From the NCBI GenBank assembly GCA_008638375.1, contig CM018031.1, forward strand, positions 18,632,915 through 18,696,914: a DNA stretch of 64,000 nucleotides, read 5' to 3'. Each line of letters begins with the position of its first letter. Position 1 is the stretch's first letter. The stretch is from Nyssa sinensis. Lineage: Eukaryota > Streptophyta > Magnoliopsida > Cornales > Nyssaceae. Of the stretch, positions 11,801 through 23,108 are shown piece by piece. Position numbers and translations under genes: made by a program. The notes beneath the pieces were generated by a model. That model was not told the origin of the DNA. It did not search any database and saw only the letters and a list, made by a program, of their open reading frames with translations.

Positions 11801-13700
11801 ATACATTTATTTTTCTTACAAGTAATGCGTCACTACTAATTTAATGCACTCGAGACATTTGTTCCACTTATAAACTGGAAATGTGTATGCATTTATGTAT
11901 ATCTATATTTTATTATGATAAATTTTTTTTGGATAACCGATGTCGGAGCTAGCTTGAGCGCACCTTAACTAATTTTGAGATACTGAAGTTGGGCAAACCT
12001 CTTGTGGTCTTATGAAGAACTCAAATTCGAGACTTTAAATTTTAATCTTTAAGTCTTTACTGCTCGACGAATCGCTTGGTGTTTACTATAATAATTTGAT
12101 CTCATACATTTGTTTTTCAGTCGCTACTAGTTTAATGCACTGACATCTCTTCCACCTATGAACGGGAGAAGTGTATTCATACATGCAGGGATGCTGCTAC
12201 TGTAGGCCCAGGGAGACAATTACCCCTTCTCAATTTTTTTATTTGAATATTTTTTTAAATATATCCTTTTAATTTAAGTTTTTTTTCCTCTCATAAGTTT
12301 AAAACTTTTTATACTTTATTTTTATTTTAATTTTAATTTGACTCCTTAATGGGATTTTTATTAATTTTTGAATATTTTTTTTTTATATAGTCTAAAGTTC
12401 TCTAAGTGTCTTTTTCTTTGGTTGGATTTATGGTCTAATTTATAAGTTTATTTATATTAATAAATTTAGTTTCTTATAAAAAAATATTATCAATTAATAT
12501 CAACTTGTATACTTTTTAAAATTTTAAATTTATAATTAAAAATTAAATTAAAATTTTGTTATTCCTAACTTAAATTCCTGACCGTCCCTATGTACAAGTT
12601 TGTATGCATATTATTATGATATTGGATCAACATAGTTGTATACCCACAAGGTAAAACAAGGGTGGAACTTGAAAGAAATTTGGGAGCGGTGGGCAAGATT
12701 CCCAACTAAGTTAAGGTAATGATTCCTTTAATAAATACCATAATTAAATTGGGTTGGGGGGGGGGGGGGGGGAGAGGGTGTTCGATCAATTTAGGAGGCT
12801 CAACAGGAATTTTATTTTGGGTGTTTTGTGAGAATAGTCTTTTATATATATATATATATATATATCTGTGTGTGTGTGTATATTATTTTCGGTGTTTTGT
12901 GAGAATAGTCTTTTATATATATATATATATATATTTATGTATATGTGTGTATATATATTTATAGTAGCTGTTTGGCTAACTTATCAAGAGTTTCAGAAAC
13001 TACTTAAGAGGCTTCCCATGATATCTTTATAGATCGAACATTGGACTGTTTAAGTTGTTTTTATTTTTGGTCTTAGGCCTCTAGAACTAGACATAGCCCC
13101 ACTGATATAACTTTCAACAGACGTATTTGGAGCTGTGATCTAACAAGTCTTTGGCATTAATTGTTTTTTCGTTCCCATGCATCTGACCTATCAGAAAAAA
13201 TTTCAGGCTTTGATGGCTAAAAATAGAGACAGTTTGACAAATATGGTTGGAGAAATCATAATTATTTTATTTTTTATAATTTATCTTTGTCTCATCTCTT
13301 TTAAGAAAGTAGAGTAAGAAAAGCTCGGTGAATTCGTAAATAATAGAAGAAAGACAAAAATAGAATATAAGAGATATGATATCTATTATTGTTCCTATAA
13401 TAAGGTGACAAGGGTTAAGATTGAAAGAGACTATCAAGATGTTGCCTTAATAGTAAAAATTCTAAAATTGAAGTGTCTTATAATGGAATATTTGGCTTAC
13501 AATTTAAATATCATAAATTTTACTTCTAATAACTTGATTTAAGTTTTAGCTTATAATTAAGATATCACAAATTTTATTCAAATTATTAAGTCAGCATGCT
13601 TAATGTGATATAATTATTATTCAAAAATTGATTATTTTAGGACTTATGACTTTATTTATAGTAAAATACAAAAAATTATCAAAATTAAGTTCTACCCAAA
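11801..13700. repeat. Segmental duplication copy A, right part
   Basis: Matches about 60555-62330 of copy B. Shared runs include TTATAAGTTTATTTATA, CATAGTTGTGTACCCA-like text, ATGATTCCTTTAATAA, GGAATTTTATTTTGGGTGTTTTGTGAGAATAGTCTT and CAGGCTTTGAT. A 17-base G run lies at 12756-12772. Two AT/GT microsatellites follow copies of GAATAGTCTTTTATATA at 12834 and 12902. The stretch 11801-11905 is partly repeated at 12100-12180 (CACTACTAATTTAATGCACT). No gene seen. Confidence 0.75.
11930..12105 (-). mobile_element. Possible degenerate tRNA-derived SINE
   Basis: On the minus strand a B-box-like GTCTCGAATTTGAG occurs, with text ending in GCGCTCAAGCTAGCTCCGACATCGGTTAT, resembling a common dispersed plant repeat. 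It sits between the two copies of a local ~100-bp repeat. No target duplication could be defined. Confidence 0.35.
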
Positions 13701-14829
13701 AATTAATTTAATGTATAAAACTACTTTAGAAGGGAGTAGCTCTCCATACAGTGCAACTCTTCTTGAAGCTACCTTTCTCGTAAGCACAAACTTGTAAGAA
13801 ATAACAAAAGAAGGGAGTCTCGGTTTACGATCTAGTCACCTGACCAAAAATTACTATTGGTGTATTCGGTCTGAATTATCAAAAAATAAAAACATTTATG
13901 TGGGTTCCTTAATAAATTTATGGATCCCTCGAGACATTACGTTGAAGTGGTCCAATGAATCTACATTTTAAGAGCATCTTCAATATGCTTTCCAAATCTT
14001 TTTTCTTCAAAAATGTACTAAATTGATTTATGTAGCACTTTGATTAGTTACTTTTTCTCTAAAAGATTACCAGTGCTATAGTACTAAAAAACTATTTCTT
14101 AACATTTTTGCTCCAATGCTTAAAAGATACTTTTTTGACATTTCTACTTCAAAAACTTTGTTAAATTTGAGTGATTGAATTGAAACAATGTGTCATTTAA
14201 CTTGATTATCCAGAATTAAGGCAGTTCGAATTCAAGTTAGGTTGAACTGGACAGGAGATTTTCCTAGAGTATTAAAAAACATTATGATAACCTAAGTAAA
14301 AATTCTATCAAATTTGAAAAAAAATTCGACAAACTAAAATTTTAAGAGAACATTTGATGACTTTACTTTTTTGAAGTGATCAGTTAAATTTTGAAGATAG
14401 AAATTTTAATAATTCTCAAGTTGGAGGAACTTTAAGTGCTTGTTTGAAGTTGCGTTTCAACTGATTATAGTAATCTCTGGAATACTTGATCAAACAAGAC
14501 TTTATAAAATAGAGAAAGTCAATTCGAAAAACAAGATGGGACCATTATGTGTGGGATCAACATGTGATGATGAATCTCACTATGTGGGCGTAAGCCGAGC
14601 CTTTGTATTCTATTTGAAATGGTGATAATTCAAATTGGGATGAGGGTGATCAACAAAGCGATTCTGCCGGTCAATCAGGTTGCTGATCATTAATTATTAA
14701 TGTGGTTTTGTCAAACCATGATCAGGTTTCTCAATTTTCAGCCGAAATTTAATCAAGTTAAACAAAATTTCCAAATTTCCACCGAATTTCATCAAGAAGT
14801 AGTATGTGATTTTTTTAAGTCATTCGGTG
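13701..14829. other. Intergenic, no gene seen
   Basis: AT-rich unique-looking DNA. At about 13970-14160 there are phrases such as AGAGCATCTTCAATATGC and GCTCCAATGC that often occur in short non-autonomous plant transposons, but I could not find paired ends. The 61-codon open frame at 14440-14625 has no recognisable content. Confidence 0.5.
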
Positions 14830-14944
14830 CCATTTTTCCTATTTTCCCATTTCTATTACCTGGGTTTTTTTTTTTTTATTATCCATTTTATTTTCCAGAA
14901 CCATGTCCAGAACTTTCCAAACTGAAATGAATTGAGGTTCTGAG

Positions 14945-14979
<35 letters not shown>
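14830..14979. repeat. Flank repeated on the other side of the Tat-type element, ending in an AT microsatellite
   Basis: The sequence CCATTTCTATTACCTGGG...GAACTTTCCAAACTGAAATGA...TTGAGGTTCTGAGC plus (AT)n recurs at about 30045-30225 beyond the right LTR. The element thus sits in an AT microsatellite between two copies of a ~130-bp segment. Confidence 0.75.
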
Positions 14980-14984
<5 letters not shown>

Positions 14985-15616
14985 CTTCACTTTTCGGCTC
15001 GCAATAAGTATGGACTCCGTGACCTGTAGAACACTCAGAAAGGTGATCAGAGGACCACCGAATTGGCTCCGGCGGTAGCCGCTCCGATGCTTAAGTAAGT
15101 AAAAGAATTGAAAGACTGTATTGAAAGCCAAAGAATGAGCATAAGAAATAAGGCGTACCTTTAGGGTTTAATTTATAAGCCGTGACTTTCCTAAGTTGAT
15201 TAGGATTCGAAGCCATGAATATAGGGATTTGATCATCGGAGATTGCAGTTACCTTGCATAGAGATAACCATAGATGCCATGAATATAGGGATTTGATTAT
15301 CGGAGATTGCAGCTACCTTGCATAGAGATAACCATAGATGGTAGTTTCCTTGTTGAAGACTGCTCCCTTGTTGAAGACCGCTTCCTTATTCCCTGCTCGG
15401 CATCCGCTAAGGCGGTGACGAGTTCTGGAGTGTTGGTCTGGACCCTGTTGATCTGTTCTGGTTATATATATGTTCGGTCACTTTCGACCTTATATAATGA
15501 TCTGGATGCTTGAGCTTTTAGTCATTGGCTGAGTGAGAATCATGTTGGCTGAGCATAGGTCGGACTGTGGTTACACGTGTCAAGTGTTGATTGGCCTGTT
15601 CTTTTATGGTATATCA
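14980..15616 (-). repeat. 3' LTR of the Tat-type element
   Basis: 637 bases on the left. On the minus strand it begins TGATATACCATAAAAG and ends GAAGCATCA. It contains an 18-bp tandem addition around 15352-15369 (TTGTTGAAGACTGCTCCC next to TTGTTGAAGACCGCTTCC) that the other LTR lacks. A ~58-bp unit with GCCATGAATATAGGGATTTGAT is duplicated inside both LTRs. Confidence 0.92.
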
Positions 15617-15632
15617 GTTACTCCCCCCCCCC
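15617..15632 (-). other. Polypurine tract of the Tat-type element
   Basis: On the minus strand CTTGGGGGGGGGGAGTAAC abuts the 3' LTR. The purine run lies exactly where the plus-strand primer is expected. Confidence 0.75.
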
Positions 15633-15851
15633 CAAGTCCTAGTTTGATGCCAGCAAGTAACTAGGGCTAAGCCTTTTTCGGAGAGTCATGTGTCTTGTCC
15701 GTTCGCCTTCCAAGGCTTTTATTGCGCAGCCGGAGATTAGGTCTTTTCAAGGTCATCATTGTACTGGGCTGATAGTTGGGTTTCTTGAAATCATCATTGT
15801 TCCGAACCGTCATGGCGTTTGGGCTTGGTGGGTCCCTTCTGATACTGTGCT

Positions 15852-15859
15852 TATAAATA
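15852..15859 (+). promoter_or_regulatory. TATA box of antisense unit 1
   Basis: TATAAATA in GTGCTTATAAATACGGG, about 175 bases upstream of the ATG at 16029. It faces rightward, against the direction of gag-pol. Confidence 0.6.
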
Positions 15860-16028
15860 CGGGATGAGATTTTGGAATGACCTTTCCCCCGTCATTTTCA
15901 CTGTGCTAGGAGATTTCATTCGCCATTGTTGGTTCGTGTGACCTTGAAGAATACTGATTCCCTGAGTTAGAACAGGTTTGACTGATTTTTCCTCTTCTCT
16001 TGCTTCTTTCTTCTTAAGTCCGGGAATA

Positions 16029-17948
16029 ATGTCTGCTCCTTCTGAATCCCCAATTGTAAATGAGGGAGTGGGAAATCCTCCTGAGATGGCTGTACCGTCT
16101 TCTGTGGAAGATGTGGGTAATCCTGCTCCCGAAGTTATTGGGGAGATGCCTGTTGATCTTCCCACTAGTCCTGGAGTTAGGATAGTTGATGCTTTTGAGG
16201 AGCCCCGAGACAGGGCTGGGGAGACCTCTGGTAGGTCTTCCCGTAGAGAAGAGGGTGAGAGTGCTGTCACTCAGAGCCTTCTGGATGAATGGAGGGTGAA
16301 ATTTAAATTTCCCTTAAATGTGACCTGCAGAGTGCCAGGCCCCATGGACCGTCCCCATAATGTTGAAGCCGGGGAGATTTGTGTTTACCTTGCCTGGTTT
16401 GAAATGGGCTTGAGACTCCCATTGCCGGATTTAGTCAGGCAGTTCTTTTGTTGGTACAAGCTCTGCCCTGCCGACCTGAATCTCAATAGCTGGCGGCAGC
16501 TTCTGGAATTTGTGGTGTTGGGACACCTGAACAAGGTGGATGTGTCTCTGGACTTGATCCGTAGCAACATGGATCTGAAGTTCAAGCAGGTAGAGGGCCT
16601 TTTCTATATGTCCTTCGAGAAGGGGTTCCGACCCCTGTCCTCTGTTCCCACTTCCAACAAAACGCGGAAGAAGTGGTACTTCTTCGTCGGAGGAGGATGG
16701 GAGCATAAAGGCTTTCAGGAAGGAGAGGCCTCGTCGTTCCCTCGTGTTACGGGTCATAAGGGTGAGGCTTATTCTTTTAGACTTATTTTTAGCCTTGTTA
16801 TGCCTTCCGAACTGATAAACTGATATATCTCTCCTTACTTGTGTGCAGTTAGGAGTGTTTGGAAGAGGTCTGATTTCACTGAAGCACTGCGGGATCAGTA
16901 CCGAGTACTGCTTTCGACTCCTGACCGGGCTCATTCTGTCATCATAACTCCAGCAAACTTGATGGCTGCCCGTAATGTAGAGCTTAAGAAGAGGTTGACG
17001 TCGAGATGGGCTGTGCCGGAGGCCCTAGTGGTGGGGGGAGTCTTCCTTCCGAGTTGAGCTTGACGCCCCTCTTGAAGTAAAGAAGAGGAGGTTGATTTCT
17101 GGCTCTCTTGAGCCGGCCCCTGCCGAGGCTGAGAAAGAGGCTGAACCTGCCGTCCCTGTTTCGGCTGCTCCTCCTGCCTCTTCTGGTCTGAGCAGGAGGA
17201 CTAGAAAGGGGAAAGCACCTGCTGCACCATCCGAGCCGTTTAATGAGCCGGACTATCAGATTGCCAAGAGGGCATTTGATCAAATATGGGCTCACGGCCC
17301 GCACCGATACATAGGGGATGACCCCTCCAAGCTGATGACTGAGATGATGAATCTCCAGATGAAGGTAGCTTTTGAAGCTTTTTCTTGACTTTTCTGTTTG
17401 TCTGTTCGTTCAATCTAAACCGTCTGTCTTGCTTTGCGCAGAGTATGCATAGCTTGGCTGCTCTGATGGTGACCCCCATGGGCCTTGAGGAGGCCGAGAA
17501 GTTGCGGGCTGAAGTGGAACAGAAGAGGGTAGAGCTTGGGATAGCCCGATCCAAAATTCAGAGCATTGAGGAGGATCTGAAGGAAGCTACCACCAACCTT
17601 ACCGTGGCAGAGTCTGAGAGGGACATAAATGCTCAGAAGGTTGAGGGGCTTGAGGCGGAGTTGGTTAATCTCCGGAGTTCCTTTGATCAGAAGGTTCAGG
17701 AGGCGACTGATCATGCCAGGGCTGAGACTGAGATGATATTGAAAGATGAAGTTGACCAGATGGGTGATGAGCTGATCCTGTTCGGTTTTGAAAGCTTCCG
17801 AACTAGATTCCAGATTCAGTTCCCGGGCTTTGACGTTTCATCAATTGTTCCCCCTGAACCTGCCTCATCTTGTCCTGATCCGGACAAGACGGCTGGGGCT
17901 CGTGCCCTTAACTTGGAAGAGGACGCAGGCCCTTCTGGGAAGTCTTGA
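16029..17948 (+). pseudogene. Antisense ORF 1: 'putative gypsy-type transposase' (Transposase_28-like) protein, one frameshift
   Basis: Three exons fit: 16029-16761, 16849-17364 and 17442-17948, with GT...AG introns (16762-16848 phase 1; 17365-17441 phase 0). The product would be about 584 aa. The N-terminus is acidic and Ser/Pro-rich. A central domain (about residues 95-250) with MGLRLPLPDLVRQFFCWYKL and RKKWYFFVGG matches the plant retrotransposon-associated family annotated 'putative gypsy type transposon'. A Pro/Ala/Lys-rich linker and a long coiled coil (ERDINAQKVEGLEAELVNLR) follow. One extra base in a G6 run (17033-17038) breaks exon 2. The ATG was chosen because the upstream open frame lacks an ATG. 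Its molecular role is unknown. It is flanked by its own TATA box and AATAAA. Confidence 0.82.
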
Positions 17949-18014
17949 GGCTCTATGGGTTTTTATTTCTTTTTTGTTTTTGCTATTTGATGTAATGGGC
18001 GTATACTTCCGATC

Positions 18015-18020
18015 AATAAA
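18015..18020 (+). terminator. Polyadenylation signal of antisense unit 1
   Basis: AATAAA in GATCAATAAAATTAACTTTCC, 67 bases after the stop of antisense ORF 1. Confidence 0.6.
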
Positions 18021-18662
18021 ATTAACTTTCCTTCAAATTCTTCTTGTGTTCTTCCCTTCTGTGTAAGTGTGGCTGCTCTGGGCCTTTTGCATGTTAGATC
18101 AACTGTTCAGCAGTCAATAGTCGCTTTCTGAACTTCGATACTTGTCACTGAATGAGGGATGTAGATTAATTTCAACTGTCTCATTATAATAAGACAAGAA
18201 AGTAAATATAATCAGATAGTCAGAGCCTGATAGAGTGGGAGTAGACTCCTGTAGATCTCTTAAGGTAGACCGCTCTGAATCAAGAGCTTGTGAAGATAAC
18301 CAGGCAGCTTGTGCTTGTCGTTATGATGCTTGGTATGTCGAGTACTCAGGATTGGGATATATCCGAGCTGTTTGGGTTTTGTCATATGATTTGGCATGTC
18401 ATAGAATAGTTAAGACTGGAAGATCTGAATCTTGAATAGGGGGTCTGTACAATTAGACTTTGTTCCCCTTTCTGCCAATTCGAGAGCTTCAGTGCCGGAC
18501 TGTGGTCTCTGTTTAGAGAGTTCTGTACCCTGCCTCTTGGTATATCGAAGAGGCATATTTAATGCACTGTTCATTCATTCGATTGCCGTTTGGGATTTCG
18601 AGGCCACTCTCTTTTTCACCGTTGCGACGGTTCAGTTGGGTGGCTTTTGGACTTCAAGGGTC
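18021..18662. other. Spacer between antisense units (no gene seen)
   Basis: About 640 bases of internal element sequence, less AT-rich than the host flanks. Open frames at 18235-18707 show no recognisable domain. Its right end carries the putative promoter of antisense unit 2. Confidence 0.5.
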
Positions 18663-18670
18663 TATATAAA
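18663..18670 (+). promoter_or_regulatory. TATA box of antisense unit 2
   Basis: TATATAAA(T) in AAGGGTCTATATAAATGG, about 105 bases before the ATG at 18772, facing rightward. Confidence 0.55.
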
Positions 18671-18865
18671 TGGAAACGAAGGCACACAGTTGCGCTCAAC
18701 CTTTTGATTTCAAATTGTCCCCTTGTGAGAGAGACTTCATATGCTGCCGGAGTTTTATCACTCGTCTGGAGATGATGGGTGATTTCTTGCCTGAGTTAGG
18801 AACGATTAAACTGTGGCCGAGAGTTAACCTTCCCCTCTTTTCAGTCTCCAAGGAAGGATTGAAGG

Positions 18866-18870
18866 AGGTA
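18866..18870. repeat. Target-site duplication AGGTA of nested solo LTR (left)
   Basis: AGGTA precedes TGTAATACCCCG and recurs at 22291-22295 after ...GGTCGTGACA. Confidence 0.9.
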
Positions 18871-21800
18871 TGTAATACCCCGACCCGAACTGGCACGAGT
18901 ATCGAGACAAGCCGGGTCGGGTAACACTTTATCAGTTATAAAATGACCTATTGATTAAATAAGACCCAACATCGTAATACGTGCAAGTATGCATGCATGC
19001 ATGCATACATGCACACATGTATGGATATATATACATATATATATATATAAAAAGTAACAAAGGAGAAAAATATATATATATGTGAATATATATATATATA
19101 TATATATATGTAATATAAAAATAAAAAGGCTACCTAACCTAGACTAGTAGGAGCATGGTGGAAATCAGAAAATCAGGGGTAGAGGCATGGCTAAGCATGC
19201 TTGGTTGAGTGAGAAAGAAGCAAGGGACCATTCCCAAGTGTACCTCACATGTATAGATATATACACATATACAAACATCTCTCTCTCTCTCTACATTCTG
19301 GAAGAGTGAAGGAGAAATGAGGAGCTTCTGAGGAGGAGAAGAGAGGATCAGAAGTGAAGAGGAGAGGCAACCAACACCAAGAAACCAGAAATTTAGGTAA
19401 GGGTTCTCACTTCTGTTTCGTAAATTTAAAGCATGATTTGTTTAATTCTGAGCTTAGGGTCTTAGAGGACATAGCATGAGGTTTCCAAGGCCACAAAAAT
19501 CAAAGCAAATGGTTAAGAGAGGAGGGAGAAACCCTCAGTTGCAGGTCACGGCCTAAAGACTTGAAAACTATCATTTCATGTGTATTCTTTCATTTAAATG
19601 ATCTGAAAATGTTCTATATGATCTATAATGAAGGTTTGAGAAAATTTGGAGTGAAACCAGAAGAAGAAAATGCATGAAAATCAAAAAAATGGGTTCGGCC
19701 GGAAAATGGGCATGGTGGCCGGAAAACCGGCTATGGGTGTCGGAAAACCGTGGCCAATCCAACTAAAAACAGTCTAAAAATGATGCTTTAGATTCTAGAA
19801 GTGTTTTGGCACAAAAACCGTAAATTTTGGGCTTCAAAATGATGTAAAATGGTGGGTTGACCGAGGTTCCGGTGACCGGAATTGACAGGGGTGACCGGAG
19901 AAGACCACCGGAAAAACGGGGGGCATGTCGGGTCAAGACGGGACCGGATCCGGGTCTGGGTCGGGTCGGGACCCGACCGGATCCAACGGGGCAATGAAAC
20001 TACGCCGTTTCATTAAAGAATTTTAAAAATATTAAATTAGGGCTGACGTCATCATGACGTCAGCATGACCCATTAAACCGGTTCTCTAGGAGAAGACTGA
20101 ACCGGATGGTTCGGTGTGGTCTGGGACCGGTCTAGGGTTTCATTAGGTGAACCCTTTGGTCCAATGTTTTAATTAAAAATAAATAAACCGAAACTTATGA
20201 TAATTGTGGTTTGACCCCAACTATTCACCCTATTCCAAATCTGACCCAGACTTTGGAGAATTATTTCAAAAACACCCCTGGAAAAATAATAAATAATAAA
20301 ATAAATTATTTAAATAATTTATTAAATAGGTAGAATTACCATTTTACCCCTGAGTCACAAATAAGTCAAACGAAGTCCAAACAAGGCAAATGAATAGTCA
20401 AAACTTATTATCTCGGACCTTCCGGACTCAATAGTGAGGTCCATTTCACGAGACGAGACCCCGGGATATAAGACATAAATACTAGAATGACCGAAATACC
20501 CCGGTGTCCAAATTAGACAAGTCATATATGAATTCCTACTATCTTGGACCTACTGAGTCCAATGGTGAGGTCTACAACGTGAGATGAGGCCCCGAAAAAT
20601 AAAGGCCCGTAAAATGATGAAAATACCCCTGTGTCCAAATAAGTTAAGTCATATAAGTATTTTAACTATCTCGGACCCACTGAATTCAACGGTGAGGTTG
20701 AAATTATGAAAAGAGGTCCCGGGGAGAAAGTGACCGTAACATGCCAAAGGACAGTTTTGCCCTTTTCAATTCAGGAATCCGATTTAAGATCCGTAAAAGC
20801 CTAAACTTATTTTATTCAACATTCCGGATACAATGACGACATCTAAATCAGTAATAGAGATACCGATAGCCAAGATTAGCAAATTTGAATATCGAGTATG
20901 GTTCGATTTCAGTTATAGACTGAGTTATTTTCAATTGACAGGCACGTCAAAAGAGAAGGGGAAGGAGACTTTAATTAGTTGAACTACTGAGAATCATTTT
21001 AGAGGTAAGTAATTCTGACGCTTTAATATGGGTTATTCCCAGCCAGTCACGTTATTGTTCATATGCTGCCAATTTGTACTCCATTACTACCTGATGCATT
21101 TGATTTGAGCCAATCGACTTGTAGATATCAGTTTACTTGATTTTGGATTTGACTTGCTTGCTTACATCACTTTGAGATTGATCATTGATATTTGAATATT
21201 ATTACACTATCGTACCATGACCTAGTCTTGAGATACATTCTACTGATTCCATACACTTCGTGTTTTGTTGTTTGTGATATCAAATGTTTGGTACGATTGT
21301 ACATCTTGTATGGGATTTTGTTGGTCATGATGTTTGGTGTGTACTCGGGGTTGTGCTCAGTCACAATGACCCATCCATTCACAGATTGCGTGGGGAAAAA
21401 GACCCATTAGGGTCTGTTGTGTCCTACGGGACCTATATTGAAAAGAGCTCTAACGCTTTTCAGAGAGCCCGAGGAACTGTGGCGGATCTGAGCGTGCGTT
21501 TTAGTGGGGTATGCCGGGCCCCGAGTAATTCACGTATATCTGGGTTATTTGAATTCGATGTTAACTTATTCTTGTTTCCATTGTATGATCATATTTTTTT
21601 TATACCCTGTGGAATGATCATATTGTTGCAAGCATGGTATATCTTTGATTGGCTAATGTATTGTTGTGGCAGCAGCCCATCATGATAGGCCAGATCCCAA
21701 TTTCATTTGGCTTTGTTATTGACTCTTGTGTTATATTGTGGGATATGCCTTTTGGACCCTCGGGTCGATACCTTGCACATTTTTGGTGACTAGGCTACGC

Positions 21801-22290
21801 CTTCATTACTGCCCATATTGGCTATCTGTGATTCTTTGATCTATCATTTCATCGGACAAACCCGAACCCACATTAAAGCCAGGAAATTACTTATTGGGCT
21901 ATTAGCTCACCCCTTCTCCCTTAAATTTTTCAGGACAACAAGAATTTGGGGAACCCTCAGGCGCTCCAGGGATTTAGACGCTGCTAGTTACTGGTAGCTG
22001 TTTTGGCGAGTTTATATTAAGTTGAATATTGTCAGGTCTTAATACTCCCATGTCACCACGGTCCTGTTTGTTGGTTTTGTTTTTGAAGGATCTGTATTTA
22101 ACACTTATAATTTTTGGACAACCGTCAAATGGTAAACTAACTGTGCTACCAGATATTTTAATGATTAAGAAATGCTTTTGTTAAAACTTTACCCAGCATT
22201 TTAGATCCTTTTGGACGGGGAACGGCCCACGGGCCGCAGACCCGGGTCACGGATCCCTAATCCGCATAGGGTGGGTTTTGGGTCGTGACA
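18871..22290 (-). mobile_element. Solo LTR (~3.4 kb) nested in the Tat-type element
   Basis: Starts TGTAATACCCCGACCCG and ends GGTTTTGGGTCGTGACA, with perfect AGGTA target duplications. No internal genes. It is the most diverged member of the solo-LTR family also seen at 6152-9304 (opposite orientation) and 39260-42207 (same orientation). It contains TA-rich microsatellites (19020-19110), a CT run (19279-19292) and three tandem ~130-bp units, each with a TATCT(C/T)GGACC...GTGAGGTC core, at about 20400-20740. It interrupts antisense ORF 2. Confidence 0.85.
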
Positions 22291-22691
22291 AGGTACAAGT
22301 CTTCTTGTCTCCTCTGGCATCCGGTCGAGATTCCTCCGATTGGTGGTGGCCCTTCCTTGATTCAACCGAGGCCTGGAGCGTCGGTGATGTAGACGCAAGT
22401 GGGGTGCCTCCTCTTCTTCATGCCTTGTCTCAATTTGGCTGGGGTGAAACAGACGGTGTGAAGAAGAAGATTGAAGGTCCCCTGAGACCCAGAGCCCTCA
22501 TCATCCGTTGGTCGTGAGACCAGTGATAGTGATGATGAAATGGCCTGGTCGTTTCTTGATGCAGACTGGGGTTCAGGGCCCCTTCCTTTCAAATGGAGCC
22601 GGTAGCGGCGGTAATGGAAGTTGTGGTTCCTGTGCCCCTTTATCATCCCGTGAAGGGAAGCCCCTATATTGAGAATCGTATCTCTTGTAAT

Positions 22692-22787
22692 AGCTTCTGT
22701 AATAGATTCTGTAATAGCTTCTGTAATAGATTCTGTAATGGCTTCTGTAATAGATTCTGTAATGGCTTCTGTGGTAGCTTCTGTAGT
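22692..22787 (+). repeat. 12-bp minisatellite, eight copies
   Basis: Eight units of (A/G)G(A/C)TTCTGT(A/G)(A/G)T, alternating AGCTTCTGTAAT and AGATTCTGTAAT, with the last ones drifting to GGCTTCTGTGGT. In one frame it reads a repeated Phe-Cys-Asn pattern, which follows from the 4-codon period. It probably lies in the 3' part of antisense unit 2. Confidence 0.85.
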
Positions 22788-22809
22788 GATGTAAATCTTC
22801 TGATTTATA

Positions 22810-22815
22810 AATAAA
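22810..22815 (+). terminator. Polyadenylation signal of antisense unit 2
   Basis: AATAAA in GATTTATAAATAAAATTAAG; a second AATAAA lies at about 22912 (GAGAATAAAGGA). Confidence 0.5.
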
Positions 22816-23108
22816 ATTAAGTCTCTTTTTCTCAGATTTGATGTCTTCTGTATTCGAATGTGCTTTTCTGTAGTTAAAACACTTCCTTGTACATTTCTGA
22901 ATGTTCTTGAGAATAAAGGAACTTAGAAAAATGCTTGAATCAAAGTACTTTGCTCCGGATCGGTACCATAGTACTTGTTGCTTGTTTGACAGATAAGCCA
23001 AATAATATAAATATCAGATCTGATATGTCCTGATCTAGGAAACTTTAGTTTGTAGATGTTCGGAACTTCTGTCTTTGGATGGACTGGATCATAGAGTTTG
23101 CTGGTCGA

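Larger units (their letters stand above)
18772..22608 (+). pseudogene. Antisense ORF 2: unknown small acidic protein, split by a solo LTR
   Basis: From ATG 18772 the frame MMGDFLPELGTIKLWPRVNL continues to ...SKEGLKEV at 18870, where the solo LTR is inserted. Past the LTR and the AGGTA duplicate, it resumes in the same frame at 22296 with QVFLSPLASGRDSSDWWWPF and runs to a stop at 22515-22517. Near 22480 the coding-like reading shifts frame to an acidic tail (ETSDSDDEMAWSFLDADWGS) ending at about 22608. The restored product would be roughly 135-145 aa, Trp-rich with a Ser/Asp patch. I recognise no domain. A TATA box upstream and AATAAA at 22810 suggest a transcription unit antisense to gag-pol. 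It could instead be a non-coding transcript with a chance frame. Confidence 0.5.

Noticed and set aside
12756..12772. G17 run as a quadruplex element
   Set aside because: Single homopolymer in intergenic DNA, absent from copy B; no support for function.
15851..17714. Minus-strand open frames of 66-167 codons under antisense ORF 1
   Set aside because: Shadows; the plus strand has domain matches, splice sites and coiled coil.
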